From assembly GCA_026545225.1 (NCBI GenBank), contig CM048845.1, forward strand, positions 118,671,033 to 118,735,032: a stretch of DNA of 64,000 nt, in the 5' to 3' direction. Positions 1-11,330 of this stretch are shown in pieces. Every line of letters starts with the position of its first letter. Positions within the stretch are counted from its first letter, which is position 1. The stretch comes from Cornus controversa (lineage: Eukaryota > Streptophyta > Magnoliopsida > Cornales > Cornaceae). A model generated the notes under the pieces. It saw only the letters and a list, made by a program, of their open reading frames with translations, had not been told where the DNA came from and searched no databases. Position numbers and translations under genes: made by a program.

Positions 1-982
1 AAACCCAAATTTAATCATGAATAAATGTAATTCTATATTTCTCAGCTTTTGTAGCATGTGATGGGACCATATAAAAATCGTTAAATTCCAAATTTAACAG
101 TTAGACTACATTATCGCCCAAATTGATTAGGTACAGACTAATATGATATAAATGTATTATTTGGAATATAATCAGTTATATGCCCCTAATTTAAGTAACT
201 TGTATATGATGTCACTATCTTACTAGAAAACCATAGGTGAATTTGATGGCGTATCATTGAAAGGGTTGAAACAAATTATTAAAAAATGAAGTTTAAATTT
301 GGTAATAAAATATGACCAATACAAGTATGCAGCATCACATGTGTTGTGCACTTACATACACATGTGTATAGATATATTAGTGAACGCGAACAAAAGAGTG
401 TTTGAAAACATGTATAGAAATCAATAAATCAATGTTTGTAACAACACTACTTCGATCGAGATGCAAATAATTAATTAATAAACTGATGAGAGAAACCCAT
501 TTGTACCTTGAAGATTTCGTCGGTTGCAATTAAGAGATTTATGTTCTTAAGGTTGAGAGAAATTGAGATGGACAAAGGTTGAGTGAAATGAAGATAAGGG
601 TGAAGTGAGATAGGCTTTGAAAGCGATCCTATCATTTAAGACAGATTTTCGTCATTTTTTAATGGTACTGTAGCTCCTCTACAATATCAAAATAATGAAA
701 TCCAATTTTGGCATCCTCGTTTTGACGATTCCATATTTATAGTACGCGCTTTTAAAATTAAACATCCTACTTCCAAATTTTTAAAAAAAGAAATATGTTG
801 TACCAAACACGTTTTCCACTTCCATTTTCATTTTTTCCATTTTGAAATCAGAAATTCAAAATCTGCAACCTTACCAAACAAGCTCTTAGTTAATCAATAT
901 GATTTTTGCATCTAAATGATCAAAATGAATATGGTTTACCATGCGACACCACTCTATTCACTTTCTTTCACCATGTCATAGT
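1..982. other. AT-rich flank, no gene seen
   Basis: No open frame with recognisable protein content and no clear transposon ends were seen. The sequence is AT-rich intergenic DNA of the kind that fills the spaces between genes in this window. Confidence 0.5.
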
Positions 983-1066
983 GTTAAAGAAATTGGAATT
1001 CAAAGCGCCAAGATATTGACAAAGTTTTAAAGAAATTGGAATTCAAAGTGCCAAGATGTTGACACA
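983..1066. repeat. 44-bp tandem duplication
   Basis: Two neighbouring copies beginning TTAAAGAAATTGGAATTC start at 983 and 1027, so the period is 44 bp. The copies differ at only a few bases. A second short echo follows at about 1090-1140, where a phrase ending in ACCCTCAATT recurs. No function is suggested. Confidence 0.75.
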
Positions 1067-1324
1067 CCACACCCATTTGTGTTACAGAGATTTGAACCCT
1101 CAATTCTCCTTTTTGCTTATAGGACTTGAACCCTCAATTTTCATTTTGGAAGATAGAAGAGATACCATTAAGCTATATACCCTTGGTGATTACCAGAGTG
1201 AAATTTAATTGATGAAAATGGAGCATCTATTGATCCAAAATTTAGGAAAATTGGCTTGTGAGTTGTTACCAAATAATTTTTTATGCTAATTAATCTAGGT
1301 CAGTTAAGGATAGTTCATACCATT

Positions 1325-1762
1325 TAGGGGTGTATAAAAAATCGGTTGAATCGATAAATTGAATTGGACCAAACTGGACCGGTCCATTTGGTCCCATTTT
1401 TTCACAGAGTGGTTCGATCATGGTTCCAAAATCATGGAACCATTAATGGTCGAATTTTGGTTTGAGGTTTCACATGATTAATTTATATATGATATATAAT
1501 AAAATAATAACTTATTATTACTCTATATTTTTCATATTTCTTATTATTTTATAAAAATATATATTTATATATTATATATAATATATAGAATAATAATATT
1601 TTATGTCAATTTTCAACGTAGAATTGTATAAGAAAATAGTTCCCTCACGGTTTGATTTAGTTCTATTAGTTTTACTATCCAGTTTAGTTTCAATTTTAGG
1701 ACCAATTTTGTTTCAAAATACTCTTAAACTAGTCTAGTCTAAATGGTGTGCACTCCTCACAG
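1325..1762. mobile_element. hAT-like non-autonomous repeat, GGTTCGG type
   Basis: The segment opens with TAGGGGTGTATAAA and closes near GTGTGCACTCCTC. It is full of inverted GGACCGGTCC and GGTTCCA phrases, as in a common class of short plant repeats with hAT-like ends. The 8 bases before it (ATACCATT) resemble GTACCATT just after it, a possible target duplication with one mismatch. No transposase is encoded. The right edge is uncertain by a few bases. Confidence 0.5.
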
Positions 1763-1775
1763 GTACCATTGATAT

Positions 1776-1937
1776 TAGGGGTGCAAAAAAAGCCAGTGGA
1801 ATCGAAAATCGAGCGGTTCAGTTCCAAAATTATGGAACCGTTAAATAACAGTTCGGGTATGATTTGAGATTATATGGAATCAAACTAAACCGTTTACTGT
1901 ATATATAAAATATATTTATATATTATATTATAAATAT
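1776..1937. mobile_element. Left part of a second GGTTCGG-type repeat, split by the TRIM element
   Basis: It opens with TAGGGGTGCAAAAA and runs through GGTTCAGTTCC and an inverted GGAACCG phrase. After the TRIM-like insertion the same kind of sequence resumes at 8011-8130, with ACCAAACCG and GGTTTAGTTCCA phrases. The right terminus is missing, because a CACTA-like end begins at 8131. This repeat was therefore present before the TRIM arrived. Confidence 0.5.
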
Positions 1938-2126
1938 TGTTAGATTATATATTTCCTATTATATATTATGTTAGATTATATATGTTCTCCTAAACCATCT
2001 AGGACTAGGATTTATTGTCTCCTATGTTTACTTAGTCTCGAATATTATGTGCCTATATATAAGCCTTTATGTATTGTTCATCATATAAAAATTTAATTTA
2101 ATATAATTTTTTCTTTATTTCTAACA
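1938..2126 (+). repeat. 5' LTR of the TRIM-like element
   Basis: It runs from TGTTAGATTATATAT to TTCTTTATTTCTAACA. A TATA-like stretch (CTATATATAAGCC) lies at about 2053-2065. It aligns along its length with 7785-8010, including the phrases TCTAGGACTAG and TGTCTCCTATGTTTACTTAG. Confidence 0.75.
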
Positions 2127-2319
2127 TAGTATGAGAGTCTACCAATCTCTAGTAGTCTTCACATTCCGTTGTGTGTCAAAGTTGCTGATCTTAACGAACC
2201 CCTTTTATGATTTTCAAATCCGTTTTTACTCCAATAAACAGTTTTCGGTCTTATCGTCGCTTCAACGAGTTCACTTTTTTGTAACTTCTTTGTATGTGTT
2301 CGCAACCACTGTTGGTAAC

Positions 2320-3045
2320 TGTTAGAAAATAATGTTTTGAATTTTCTACTATTTAATTAAGTATGCAATAGCTAAACAACACTTGATTAAAATAAATAGT
2401 ACATTTTATTTATTAGATACACAACAATAACACAAATAAATAAAACCTGAGTTTAGACCGAGGCTCAAATTACATTCGATCTCCTTAAGACAATTATCGT
2501 CCCGCAATGGTGTTGAACGGACTCTTGATGACTGTCTCCCAAGATACAATAATTTGTCTCTCAATTAGTAGCAACACTTCAAATTAACTGAGGTTCTGCG
2601 AATCGCCTATGTGTTAGTACTCTCTCTTATACTTGACTCTCCTGAACCGTTGATTCAGACTAGACCACAAAGACTTACTAAACTACCACTTGTGTTAGGC
2701 TATATAGGAAGGGAGACTTGATACGTAGAGAGAAGAAGAAGAAATCAGAAAATTATGCTTTAAAAATGAGGCTAATCGACCTATTTATAGACTAGTAAGT
2801 GCCTTTTTACTTTTTTTCGAATAGGCGTGTGACATGTTGTTTCATTTTAAATGTTAGGAATTGTGATCTTTCACTATAAATCAATACTTAAGTGTTTGTT
2901 CGTAATTCACACTTAACTGTTTGTGTATGTTCATTACTTAACAGACACTCTACCATTATGTTATATCCCAACGATGTCATGGCAGACATTCTGTCACTCA
3001 TGTCATAACTCATGCAACATGTAATTTTCATTCAATTTTTTAACA
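2320..3045 (-). repeat. 3' LTR of the copia element
   Basis: It runs from TGTTAGAAAATAATG to TTTTTTAACA on the plus strand and is followed inward by the polypurine tract (about 3046-3060, ATCCCCCACATGAAT on the plus strand). It aligns with 6833-7513. Confidence 0.85.
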
Positions 3046-3639
3046 ATCCCCCACATGAATGAAAATTAGCCTCTAATGCAAAAAAACTCGTCTGACACTA
3101 GAAATAGTACAATTGGAAAGTTTTTATATCGAGATAGATAGCTTTTGGCCTTGAATCTTTTCTAGTGTAATACTATCGAATTTACTTGGCTAACTAGTGA
3201 CATAAAGTCTTGAACTATTCAACTATTTCTATAAAACCAAATAATAATATACACACAACACTTTTCTGCACAAAGTTGGTTCTTTTAGTTGTGTTCATTT
3301 CAGCCTTGAACAAATCCTGGTATTCATGAGTGCTCTAGAGAACTTAGCATTGTTATTCTCATAGAAGCGGCCCACTTCACACTCATATAAGTGATTCTCT
3401 ATTAAGAGTATCCTGCTATACCCCACTTGGATTTTCAAGATATATAAATCACTAAAAACATAGCTTAATCTAATTCACATGACAGATAGCACTGTGTCAT
3501 CATAGAAATGGGTAGAAAATATACATATCCTCAGTGCTATTGATAAGCCACTCAAAACTTCAGTTGTTCTTTTGAATCTAATTCTTGGGATCTCTAGTCA
3601 GTTAGATAGGGTTTCCATAAGGTGACTCAGTAGATATAC

Positions 3640-6600
3640 ACTTTAAGCCCATTCCCCTCGATGACTTATGTATTTGCTTTTTTGGTAAACCTTTTGTAAA
3701 AGGATCTGTTATATTGTCCATGGACTTCACAATTTAATGAAAATTATTCCATTTGAGAGCAACTGCTTAACGATATTATGTCTCCTTCTTATATGTCGAG
3801 ACTTACCATTATATATATGACTCTATGCCCTCCCAATTGCTGATTGACTATCACATTGTATACAAATCGCAGGTACAGATTTCGGCCAATTTGAATAAAG
3901 GAAGTTACGAAGCCACTCTGCTTCTTCACTTGCCTTATCCAAAGCAATAAATTCAAATTCCATTATGGATCTAACAATACACGTTTGTTTTGAGGATTTC
4001 CAAGATACAACAGCACCACCAAGAGTAAAGACATATCCACTTGTAGATTTTGAGTCTTTTGTATCTTAGATCCAGTTAGTATCATTGTATCCCTCAAGAA
4101 CAGCTGGATACTTTGTATAATGTAACCCCAAATTCAGAGTGTATCTCAAATATCTTAATACCCTGATTATTGCTGTCTAGTGATCATTTCCTGAATTACT
4201 TGTATACCTACTCAGTCTATTCACTGAGTAAGCTATATCAGGTTGTGTGTAGTTCATCACATACATTAGACTGCCTATGATCTGAGAATACTTGAATTGT
4301 GATATGTTAGGACCATTATTATTTGACAGATTTAAATCTACAGGAGTTTTTGAAATATTCCTATCATTTTTATTGAATTTATCTAGTATTTTCTCAATAT
4401 AGTGAGATTGAGATAACATTAGACCTTCTGATGTTCTAGAAATTTTAATTCCTAGAATGACATCAACAATACCCATATCTTTCATATCAAAGTTATTGGT
4501 CAGCATTTTTTAGTAACTTTAATGATGCCATTACTACCCATGATTAACATATCATCCACATATAGGCAGACAATCACATATTCATCTCGAGTTCTCTTAG
4601 TATACACATATTTATCACACTCATTGATTTTAAATCCATTTGATAACATCACTTTATCAAATTTCTCATGCCATTATTTAGGTTCTTGCTTTAATCCATA
4701 AAGAGATTTAACAAGTTTACACACTTCTTCTCTTATCTTGGAACTATAAACCTTTTTGGTTATTCTATATAAATTTCTTCATCTAATTCACCATTCAAGA
4801 AGGTTGTCTTAACATCCCTTTGATGTATTTCAAGATTTTGCAATGCTGCAATTGCGATTAACATTCTAATGGATGTAATTTTTGTTACTGGTGAATATAT
4901 GTCAAAGTAATCTAAGCCCTCTTTTTTTTATAACCTTTAGCTACAAATCTGGCTTTATACTTATTTATTGATCCATCAGCTTTCATATTCCTTTTGAAAA
5001 TCCACTTATAATCAAGTGGTTTATTTCCAGAAGGAAGATCCACAAACTCCTAAGTATGATTTTGCAAGATAGATTCAATTTTACTATTAATAGCCTCTTT
5101 CCACAAAGGAGCTTCTAGAGAAGACATAACTTCCGTGTATGTTTGAGGCTCACTTTCTAATAAATATGTTAAGAAATCAGGACCAAATAACTTAGACATC
5201 TTAGTTCTCTTACTACGTTTAGGTTCATTCTCAGTTTCCTTATCTATTGACTCTGGTTCTATAGTTTCTTGTCCCTATTAATAGTATCACGATCTCTTTT
5301 AAAAGAGATCTTATCTTGTATATTTTTACAAGGAAACACATTTTTAAACAACATTGCATTCCTGGACTCAATAATGGTATAGACATGTATATTAGTAATG
5401 TCAGATTTATGCACAAGGAATCTATATGCACTACTATTATAAGCATAACCAATGAAAATACAATCAATGGTTTTAGGACCTATTCTAACTTCCACACTTT
5501 CAAGTATTGATAGGAAGGTATTCGATCTTTTCATAACTCATAAGGTGTCTTATCAGATTTCTTGTAAGGTATTTTATTGAGAATATGGTTGGCGGAAAAC
5601 AAAGCCTCACCCCACAAGTTCTGAGGTAACTCAGAACTTATCAATAAGGCATTCATCATCTCTTTAAGAGTATGATTCTTGTGTTCAACAATACCGTTTT
5701 GTTGAGGTGAGTAGGGAGCCATGGTTTGATGAATGATACCAAATTATGAACAAAGGTCAGCAAATGGTGCTTCATATTCATCACCCCTATCACTTTTTAA
5801 TATTTTTATCTTTTTGTCAGTTTGATTCTCTACCTTATTCTTGTAATGTTTAAACATTGCTAAGGCTTCATCTTTGCTACGAAGCAAATAGATATAACAG
5901 TATCTAATGCAATCCTCAATAAAAGTAATGAAATACATTTTTTCACCTCTAGTTTGCACAAACTTTAAGTCACATATATCACTGTGAATTAATTCTAGAG
6001 GTTTTGTATTCCTCTCTATGAAGGTAAAAAGAGTTTTTGTTGACTTTGCTTCTACACATGCTTCACATTTATTAGTTGAGTCAATAATACATTTGGGTAG
6101 TAAATTCATATTAATTAATCTGCGTATTGTATCATAATTAACATGTCCTAGTCTACCATGCCACATATCAGAAGACTCGATCAAATAAGAAGAAGCATTG
6201 ACATTATTATAAAGTTTGGAAATATCGGTTAGTACATTGAGCTTAAATAAATTCTCACTTAAAGACCCTTTACCCATATACACCCCACTTTTAGTAATAA
6301 GTACATTTTGATCAATAAATACTAATTTGAACCCATTTTTGCTCAGCAAGGCTCCAGATATCAGATTCTTTCGAATTTCTGGTACATACAACACATCATT
6401 GAGTGTAAGTTCTTTCCCTAAGGACATCTTTAGCACAATTTTCCCTTGACCTTCAACTCTGGCAGTAGCGGAGTTTCCTATGAAGACACGTTTTCTAGGT
6501 TCTTTTACTTTATAAGCAGTAAATTTACTCATCTCTGAGCAGATATGGCAAGTAGCTCCAGTGTCCACCCACCACCCTCGAATTTTGTCTACCACGTTGA

Positions 6601-6835
6601 TCTTTGAAATCATGGCTGACAAATCTCAATCTGATTCTTTAATAGCCGTTTTCTTCATGTGCACCTCAGTTGGCTTTAATTTGTAAAGCTTTTGTACTTT
6701 TCTAGGACAATCTTTAGTACGGTGCCTGTTCCTTTTGTATCCATAGCATTTCTCATTAAATTTGGGAGGAGCCACCCGTCTAATTGTTAAATACACTGAT
6801 AGGTTTAATAACAAATAATAAATGATATAACACAC
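3640..6835 (-). pseudogene. copia gag-pol remnant
   Basis: Recognisable parts on the minus strand are: a CCHC zinc knuckle (about 6720-6775), an aspartic protease signature WWVDTGATCHIC (about 6535-6575), an integrase core with HGRLGH and SDICDLKF phrases (about 5560-6120), a reverse-transcriptase C-terminal part with ILGIKISR and GSLMYVMNYTQPDIAY (about 4177-5100), and an RNase H part (about 3650-4175). The reading frame is interrupted several times and the gag N-terminus is lacking. It is not expected to make a working protein. The lineage within copia was not determined. Confidence 0.85.
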
Positions 6836-7513
6836 AATTAATTAAGTATGCAATAGCTAAACAATACTTGATTAAAATAAATAGTACAGTTTATTTATTA
6901 GATACACAACAATAACACAAATAAATAGAACCTAAGTTTAAATCGGGGCTCGAATTACATTCGACCTCCTTAAGACAATTATTACCCCGCAATGGAGTTG
7001 AATGGACTCTTGGCGACTGTGTCCCAAGATACAACGATCTTATTCTCAATTGGTAGCAACACTTCAAACCAACTAAGCTTTTGCGAACCGCCTATGTGTT
7101 TATACTCTCTCTTGTACTTAACTCTCTTGAACTGTTGATTCAGACCAAATCACAAAGACTTACTAAACTACCACTTGTGTTAGGCTATATAGGGAGGGAG
7201 ACTTGATGCGTAGATAAAAGAAATCTGAAAACCTGATGTTAATCGGCCTATTTATAGACCACTAGGTGCATTTTCAATTTTTTTGGAATAAATATGGCAT
7301 ATGTTATTTCACTTCAAACATTAGGAATGATAATCTTTCGCCGTGAATCAACACTCATAGTTAACTATTTGTGTCTGTTGATTACTTAACAAACACTCTA
7401 CCATTATGTTATATCCCAACGATATCATGACAGATATTCTGCCACCCATGTCATAACTCATGCAATGTCACCTTACATCGCATACATGTAATTTTCATTC
7501 AATTTTTCTAACA
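6833..7513 (-). repeat. 5' LTR of the copia element
   Basis: It aligns with 2320-3045 from TTAATTAAGTATGCAATAGC up to the end CTAACA. The inner 50 bases or so do not match the other LTR, so the junction with the coding part was altered. Confidence 0.82.
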
Positions 7514-7784
7514 GTAACATTACCAGATTACTTTCACGAGCCATGACATCTGTGTATCAAAGTTGCTGATTTCAATGAGCTCTTTTTTTTATTTTCAAAT
7601 CAATTTTTAGTCCAACGAGTTGCTTTTGGTCTTCCCATCGCTCCAATGAGTTGAATTTGTCTACCGAGCCCCACTATTTTGCATTTTCTTTGTATATGTT
7701 CACAGTCATAGTTGGTAACATCACCAGATTGCTTTCGCGAGCCGCATTCAAAATTTTGTCTCCAAACTCAAGTTGACTTCATAA

Positions 7785-8010
7785 CTCTAGATTATATATT
7801 TTCTATTATATCTGCTGTTAGATTATATATCTTTTCTTAAACAACATAAATTTCTTACACCTTATCCTAAACTATCTAGGACTAGAATTTCTTGTCTCCT
7901 ATGTTTACTTAGCCTCCAATATTATATGCCAATAAATAGGCCTTTATGTATTATTCATAATATTAATATCATTTTAATCAATACACAATTCTCTTTCTTT
8001 ATTTCTAACA
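7785..8010 (+). repeat. 3' LTR of the TRIM-like element
   Basis: This is the partner of 1938-2126, with shared blocks around TGTCTCCTATGTTTACTTAG and a shared end TTTATTTCTAACA. The first bases have decayed from TG. It is longer than its partner because of small insertions. Confidence 0.7.
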
Positions 8011-8130
8011 AATATTTTAATGTAATATTATTTATATTACATATATTATATATATTTTTTCTATTTTTCAAGGCTAAAATTGTGGAACTGAACAGAACCA
8101 AACCGTTTTTCACAGTTTGGTTTAGTTCCA

Positions 8131-8494
8131 CACCACAACAAATCAGGCTTTTTGAGACCAAACTCAAAAGGTCTCAAATGCTATATTACTTGCGACCAAA
8201 ACAGATTGGTCGTAATATGTAATGCATTTGCGACCAAAGTATTCTTTGGTAGCAAATTATGGGAGTATTAATGACCAAAATAATTTTTGGTCACAAATAC
8301 ATTTTTTATTTGAGACCAAATTATTTTGATCATAAAAATGTAAGGCATTTTTGACCGAAATATTCTTTGCTCGCAAATTATGGGAGTATTAACGACCAAA
8401 ATATTTTTTGGTCATGAATATTTTTTTTATTAGTGACGAAATTGTTTTTGTCGCAAAAATGTAAAGCATATACGACAAATTAGTGGTAATTGTT
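8131..8494 (+). mobile_element. CACTA-like terminus with subterminal repeats
   Basis: The segment starts CACCACAACAAATCAGGC, close to the CACTACAAGAAAA start of plant CACTA transposons. It continues with repeated GACCAAA and TTTGGTC phrases typical of CACTA subterminal regions. Two direct copies of a unit of about 122 bp lie at 8223-8345 and 8346-8468. No matching 3' terminus (CTTGTAGTG) was found nearby and no transposase is seen. It is probably a fragment. Confidence 0.5.
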
Positions 8495-8502
8495 TTAATA
8501 TA

Positions 8503-9341
8503 GGGAGGTGATATTCGCAATCCCATTTTTTACATTTGCACACCCTTCTTAAAAGAAATGATATTTCTAACCTTAACTTTATAACTGAATGATTATTTTT
8601 AAAAAAAAATTACACAACTACCATTTCTGATATCCCCTTTCTATTTCCAATCTTTAATATTTTTGGCCTCTTTTGACATACTCCAAAAATAAAAATTACA
8701 ACAAAAAAAGGACTCAAAAAATAGTTGTCTTTCTCTTTTGACAAGACTAAAAAAAAAGTTATTTATGTTGAATAAATTATCTTTTTTGATAGAACCCCAA
8801 AAAAATGTTAACTTTATTGAATTAATTTTCTCTTTTGACAGGATCTAAAAAAAAGTTATTTTTGTAATACTCAAAAAAAAGTATACTACAAAAAAAAAAA
8901 AAATGTTCTCTGTTGAATAAATTATCTCCTTTGATAGGATTGAGAAAAAAGTATGGTACGCAAAAAAAAAAATATATATATATATGTTAAATAAATTATC
9001 TCCTTTGACGACACTGAGGAAAAAAATTATTGTACAAAAAAAAAACCCAAAAAAAGTTCTTTATATTAAATAAATTATCTCTTAATTTTGACATGATCCA
9101 AAAAAATAAAAGTAACAAAAATAAAATAAAATTGAGTAGCCATTATCTCTTTTGACAAGACCCCTATAAAAAGTTCTCTTTTGAATGAATTGTATCTTTT
9201 GACTATATAAAGGGTAGTTATGGTATTGTAAAATAAGAGATGATGCATTATTGAGTTTAAGGACATTATTGTCATTTTATTTAAAAGATTAAGACAAGTG
9301 GAGTGCAATTGTAGAAAAGTGAAATGCGAATATCACTTTCC
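8503..9341. mobile_element. MITE with 8-bp target duplication and internal minisatellite
   Basis: The ends are inverted: GGGAGGTGATATTCGCA at the left and TGCGAATATCACTTTCC at the right. The flanks carry TTAATATA on both sides (8495-8502 and 9342-9349). The interior has about eight imperfect repeats of 60-80 bp holding a TAAATTATCTC TTTTGAC phrase, poly(A) runs and AAAAGTT. No transposase is present. An 8- or 9-bp duplication leaves hAT and Mutator-like origins both open. Confidence 0.75.
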
Positions 9342-9349
9342 TTAATATA

Positions 9350-9673
9350 ACATTAATAAATTATTACTAAGATGAATTTCTTTACTAATTAGTGTTGGTA
9401 TAGACCAATTTTTGTGAAACCAACCAAACATGTGCACCACTAATTGACACGAAGATTTATGATAGAATCATGTGACTAATGTCATCAATTTAAATGAAAG
9501 TTGGTGGATTAGCAGTGTAAAGGCCATTGAATTAGGAGATGATGATCCAAGTCTATGAAATACGTATCAACATCAAGAAACACAAGCAACTAATCTAAAT
9601 TTTATTTGTCTAACTTGGTACCATGTTGGCAAAGTGAGGCTAAACAATGACTAAGTGGTTGGTAACTTTGCTG
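9350..9673. other. Intergenic, nothing recognised
   Basis: AT-rich sequence between the MITE and a TRIM LTR remnant. No gene or clear repeat end was seen. Confidence 0.4.
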
Positions 9674-9895
9674 TTAGAAATATTGAAAGAAATAAAGAAA
9701 TAGAATTATATTTATTTAATTGATTGAATGGATATATTATCTTAAACTTAATGAAGAATACATAAAAGTTTATTTATAGACACATAATCTTGAAAGCTAA
9801 GTAAACTTAGGAAATAAAATTTTTTAATTCAAGATGATTTAAGAAAAAGTGTAAGAAATCTATTAAAAATATATATATAATTTATAATACAAAAT
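9674..9895 (-). repeat. Solo LTR remnant of the TRIM family, inverted
   Basis: Read on the minus strand, this resembles the TRIM LTRs at 1938 and 7785: it begins TGTTAGAAAT on the plus strand (the reverse of the LTR end) and contains CTAAGTAAACTTAGGA and TTTATTTATAGACACATAA, the reverse of the shared LTR core. Just beyond it, TTTATTTTTAGCATGTTATCAAAGG (about 9918-9942) resembles an LTR end plus primer-binding site in the opposite direction, so the locus may be a composite. Confidence 0.5.
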
Positions 9896-10071
9896 ATATA
9901 CAATTTATCTTTCTTTATTTTTAGCATGTTATCAAAGGTGATTTTTCTTCTTTTTATTATTTGCAATTTTCTAACATTTACGATTCAAAAACCAAAACTC
10001 AGATCAAAACCTTCCTCTCTCACACGGTCACACCGGCCATCGAAAACAAAGATTGAATCTGGCCTTCTCTC

Positions 10072-11172
10072 TTAAAAGTTAAGCAAATTAGCACAAGGAC
10101 TCAAACTCTCTAGCCATGGGCTTCTCAGCAGGGTCCACAAAGGGTCCATCGTGGAGTCCATGCTGAACTTGGGCACTTCAAGGTCCATCAAGTTCTCCTT
10201 CTTGGAGCCCAATAATCCAATTGATGTAGAGGGAGCTTCCTTCTCCTGCCCTTCTTCTGTCTTGAAGACAATGTTGTTTGGGACAGCAGGTGGTGTTGCC
10301 CCAACGATGTGATCTTGTGGGTCATGACAGTATAGGGTAGCCTGCGTTAGGGTTGATGAAGGCATCAAATGGTTGATCATCCTGGATTGTCCTTCCATAG
10401 CTGCCCTTTCCTCCAAAACCTTGTATGAAGTTGCTTTCCTATAAATTTTGCAAAGTACTATGTCCTCCTTCATCTGCACCAGATATATATATATATATAT
10501 CAACAAAATCAATATTTAATTTCAAAAATGGCACTGTCAAATCATTTCAAACGAAAATTTCGTTAACTGAATATTGAAAAACTATACCTTAGACGAGGGA
10601 CAAGTATCTGCAAGTCTGTACTCATTCATGACCCAGTCCGTCTTGCGTCCCCGTGGTGCCTTTCCCCTGTAGAAAACCAAAGTTTTCTTGAGACCCAAAA
10701 CGTTTTTGGGGTCTGACAGACACCGAATCTGGCGGTCGGAGCCGGTGGCTTTCCAGAACCCATTCTCGGTGGTCCGGCTAGGCCTTCCACCGTGACCATG
10801 CCTTCTGTCTCTTGGAACAAAAAAGTACCACTCTCTTTCCCCTATCTTTGCCAACCCTGCATTTCTCGAATATATATGACACGATTAATATATATATATA
10901 TATATATATACACACATTCACACATATATATGTATGTATATATATATGTATTTGTATATATAATATACATATATAGCAAAGTTACTAGATAATAATATCT
11001 TACCAGGTAACTCCCAAGGGTCATGGTGATATATGTTTAGAAAACCGATGATATTGTAAGAGAGTTGTTTGCCAGTGACAATCTTTCTAAGGTAGAAGTT
11101 GAGAAGTTCTTCTTCAGTTGGGTGGAAACGGAAGCCTGGTAGCTGATCAAGCTCTGGGGTTATGTTATCCAT
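10072..11172 (-). CDS. NAC-domain transcription factor, three exons
   Basis: A plant-specific nuclear DNA-binding regulator. The exons on the minus strand are 11172-11004, 10856-10588 and 10473-10072, giving 279 residues. The introns (11003-10857 and 10587-10474) start with GT and end with AG and keep the frame. The NAC domain spans about residues 8-162. Its blocks are [14 protein letters not shown], then HHDPWELPG at the first junction, [14 protein letters not shown] with [24 protein letters not shown] with WVMNEYRL, and [10 protein letters not shown] starting exon 3. Intron positions are those usual for NAC genes. The C-terminal part is short (about 115 residues), acidic to neutral and not recognisable, as is normal for NAC activation regions. 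Both introns and the upstream region hold TA microsatellites. The exact Arabidopsis relative was not determined. Confidence 0.93.
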
Positions 11173-11290
11173 TTGTTACGTACTATTGGGCAAGTGATGA
11201 TGAGAATTTAGTTGGTAACTTTTATTCTATATTTTTCTACATGCAAGGCCTTCTATATATATATAAAGGGGAAGAGTTTTGTGTGTGTGC

Positions 11291-11321
<31 letters not shown>

Positions 11322-11330
11322 GTGGAAAAA
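11173..11330 (-). promoter_or_regulatory. NAC gene upstream region with TATA-like tract and GA microsatellite
   Basis: Reading toward the NAC start, the minus strand has TTTATATATATATAG at about 11255-11269, a plausible TATA region 80-100 bases before the ATG. A (GA)n tract lies at 11295-11321, which reads as (CT)n on the coding strand, a common feature of plant core promoters and leaders. No experimental start site is implied. Confidence 0.4.

Larger units (their letters stand above)
2320..7513 (-). mobile_element. Ty1/copia retrotransposon, broken, nested in the TRIM
   Basis: The element lies on the minus strand. The outer ends are TGTTAG (2320) and CTAACA (7513). The target duplication GTAAC stands at 2315-2319 and 7514-7518. 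Next to the left (3') LTR, the minus strand reads CATGTGGGGGAT just before TGTTA, a typical polypurine tract. The order on the minus strand is zinc knuckle, protease, integrase, reverse transcriptase, RNase H, which is the copia order. The inner edge of the right (5') LTR is irregular: most of gag and any primer-binding site are absent. The coding region is broken in several places. By eye the LTRs differ at roughly one site in ten, so the insertion is probably several million years old. Confidence 0.88.
1938..8010 (+). mobile_element. TRIM-like LTR element carrying a nested copia element
   Basis: Two related terminal repeats, 1938-2126 and 7785-8010, bound the element and both end in TTTCTAACA. 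The outside flanks carry the 5-bp direct repeat AATAT (1933-1937 and 8011-8015), a target duplication. Right after the left LTR is TAGTATGAGAG, a decayed match to the primer-binding site for initiator tRNA-Met (TGGTATCAGAG), which fixes the plus orientation. Without the nested 2320-7513 element the TRIM is under 1 kb and has no coding capacity. Its interior has imperfect tandem repeats of roughly 230 bp sharing GTTGCTGAT and GTTGGTAAC phrases. It is an old, decayed fossil. Confidence 0.75.

Noticed and set aside
6785-6832. A TGTTAA start at 6785 as the inner edge of the copia right LTR
   Set aside because: The bases 6785-6832 do not match the other LTR; similarity begins near 6833, so the TG is probably chance.
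7926-8222. 98-codon plus-strand open frame
   Set aside because: It runs across the TRIM LTR end, the older repeat and the CACTA-like start, so it cannot be a single gene.
10918-11172. NAC exon 1 extended to an 84-codon frame
   Set aside because: The last codons translate intron TA repeats; the splice site at 11003 and the match to exon 2 set the true exon end at 11004.
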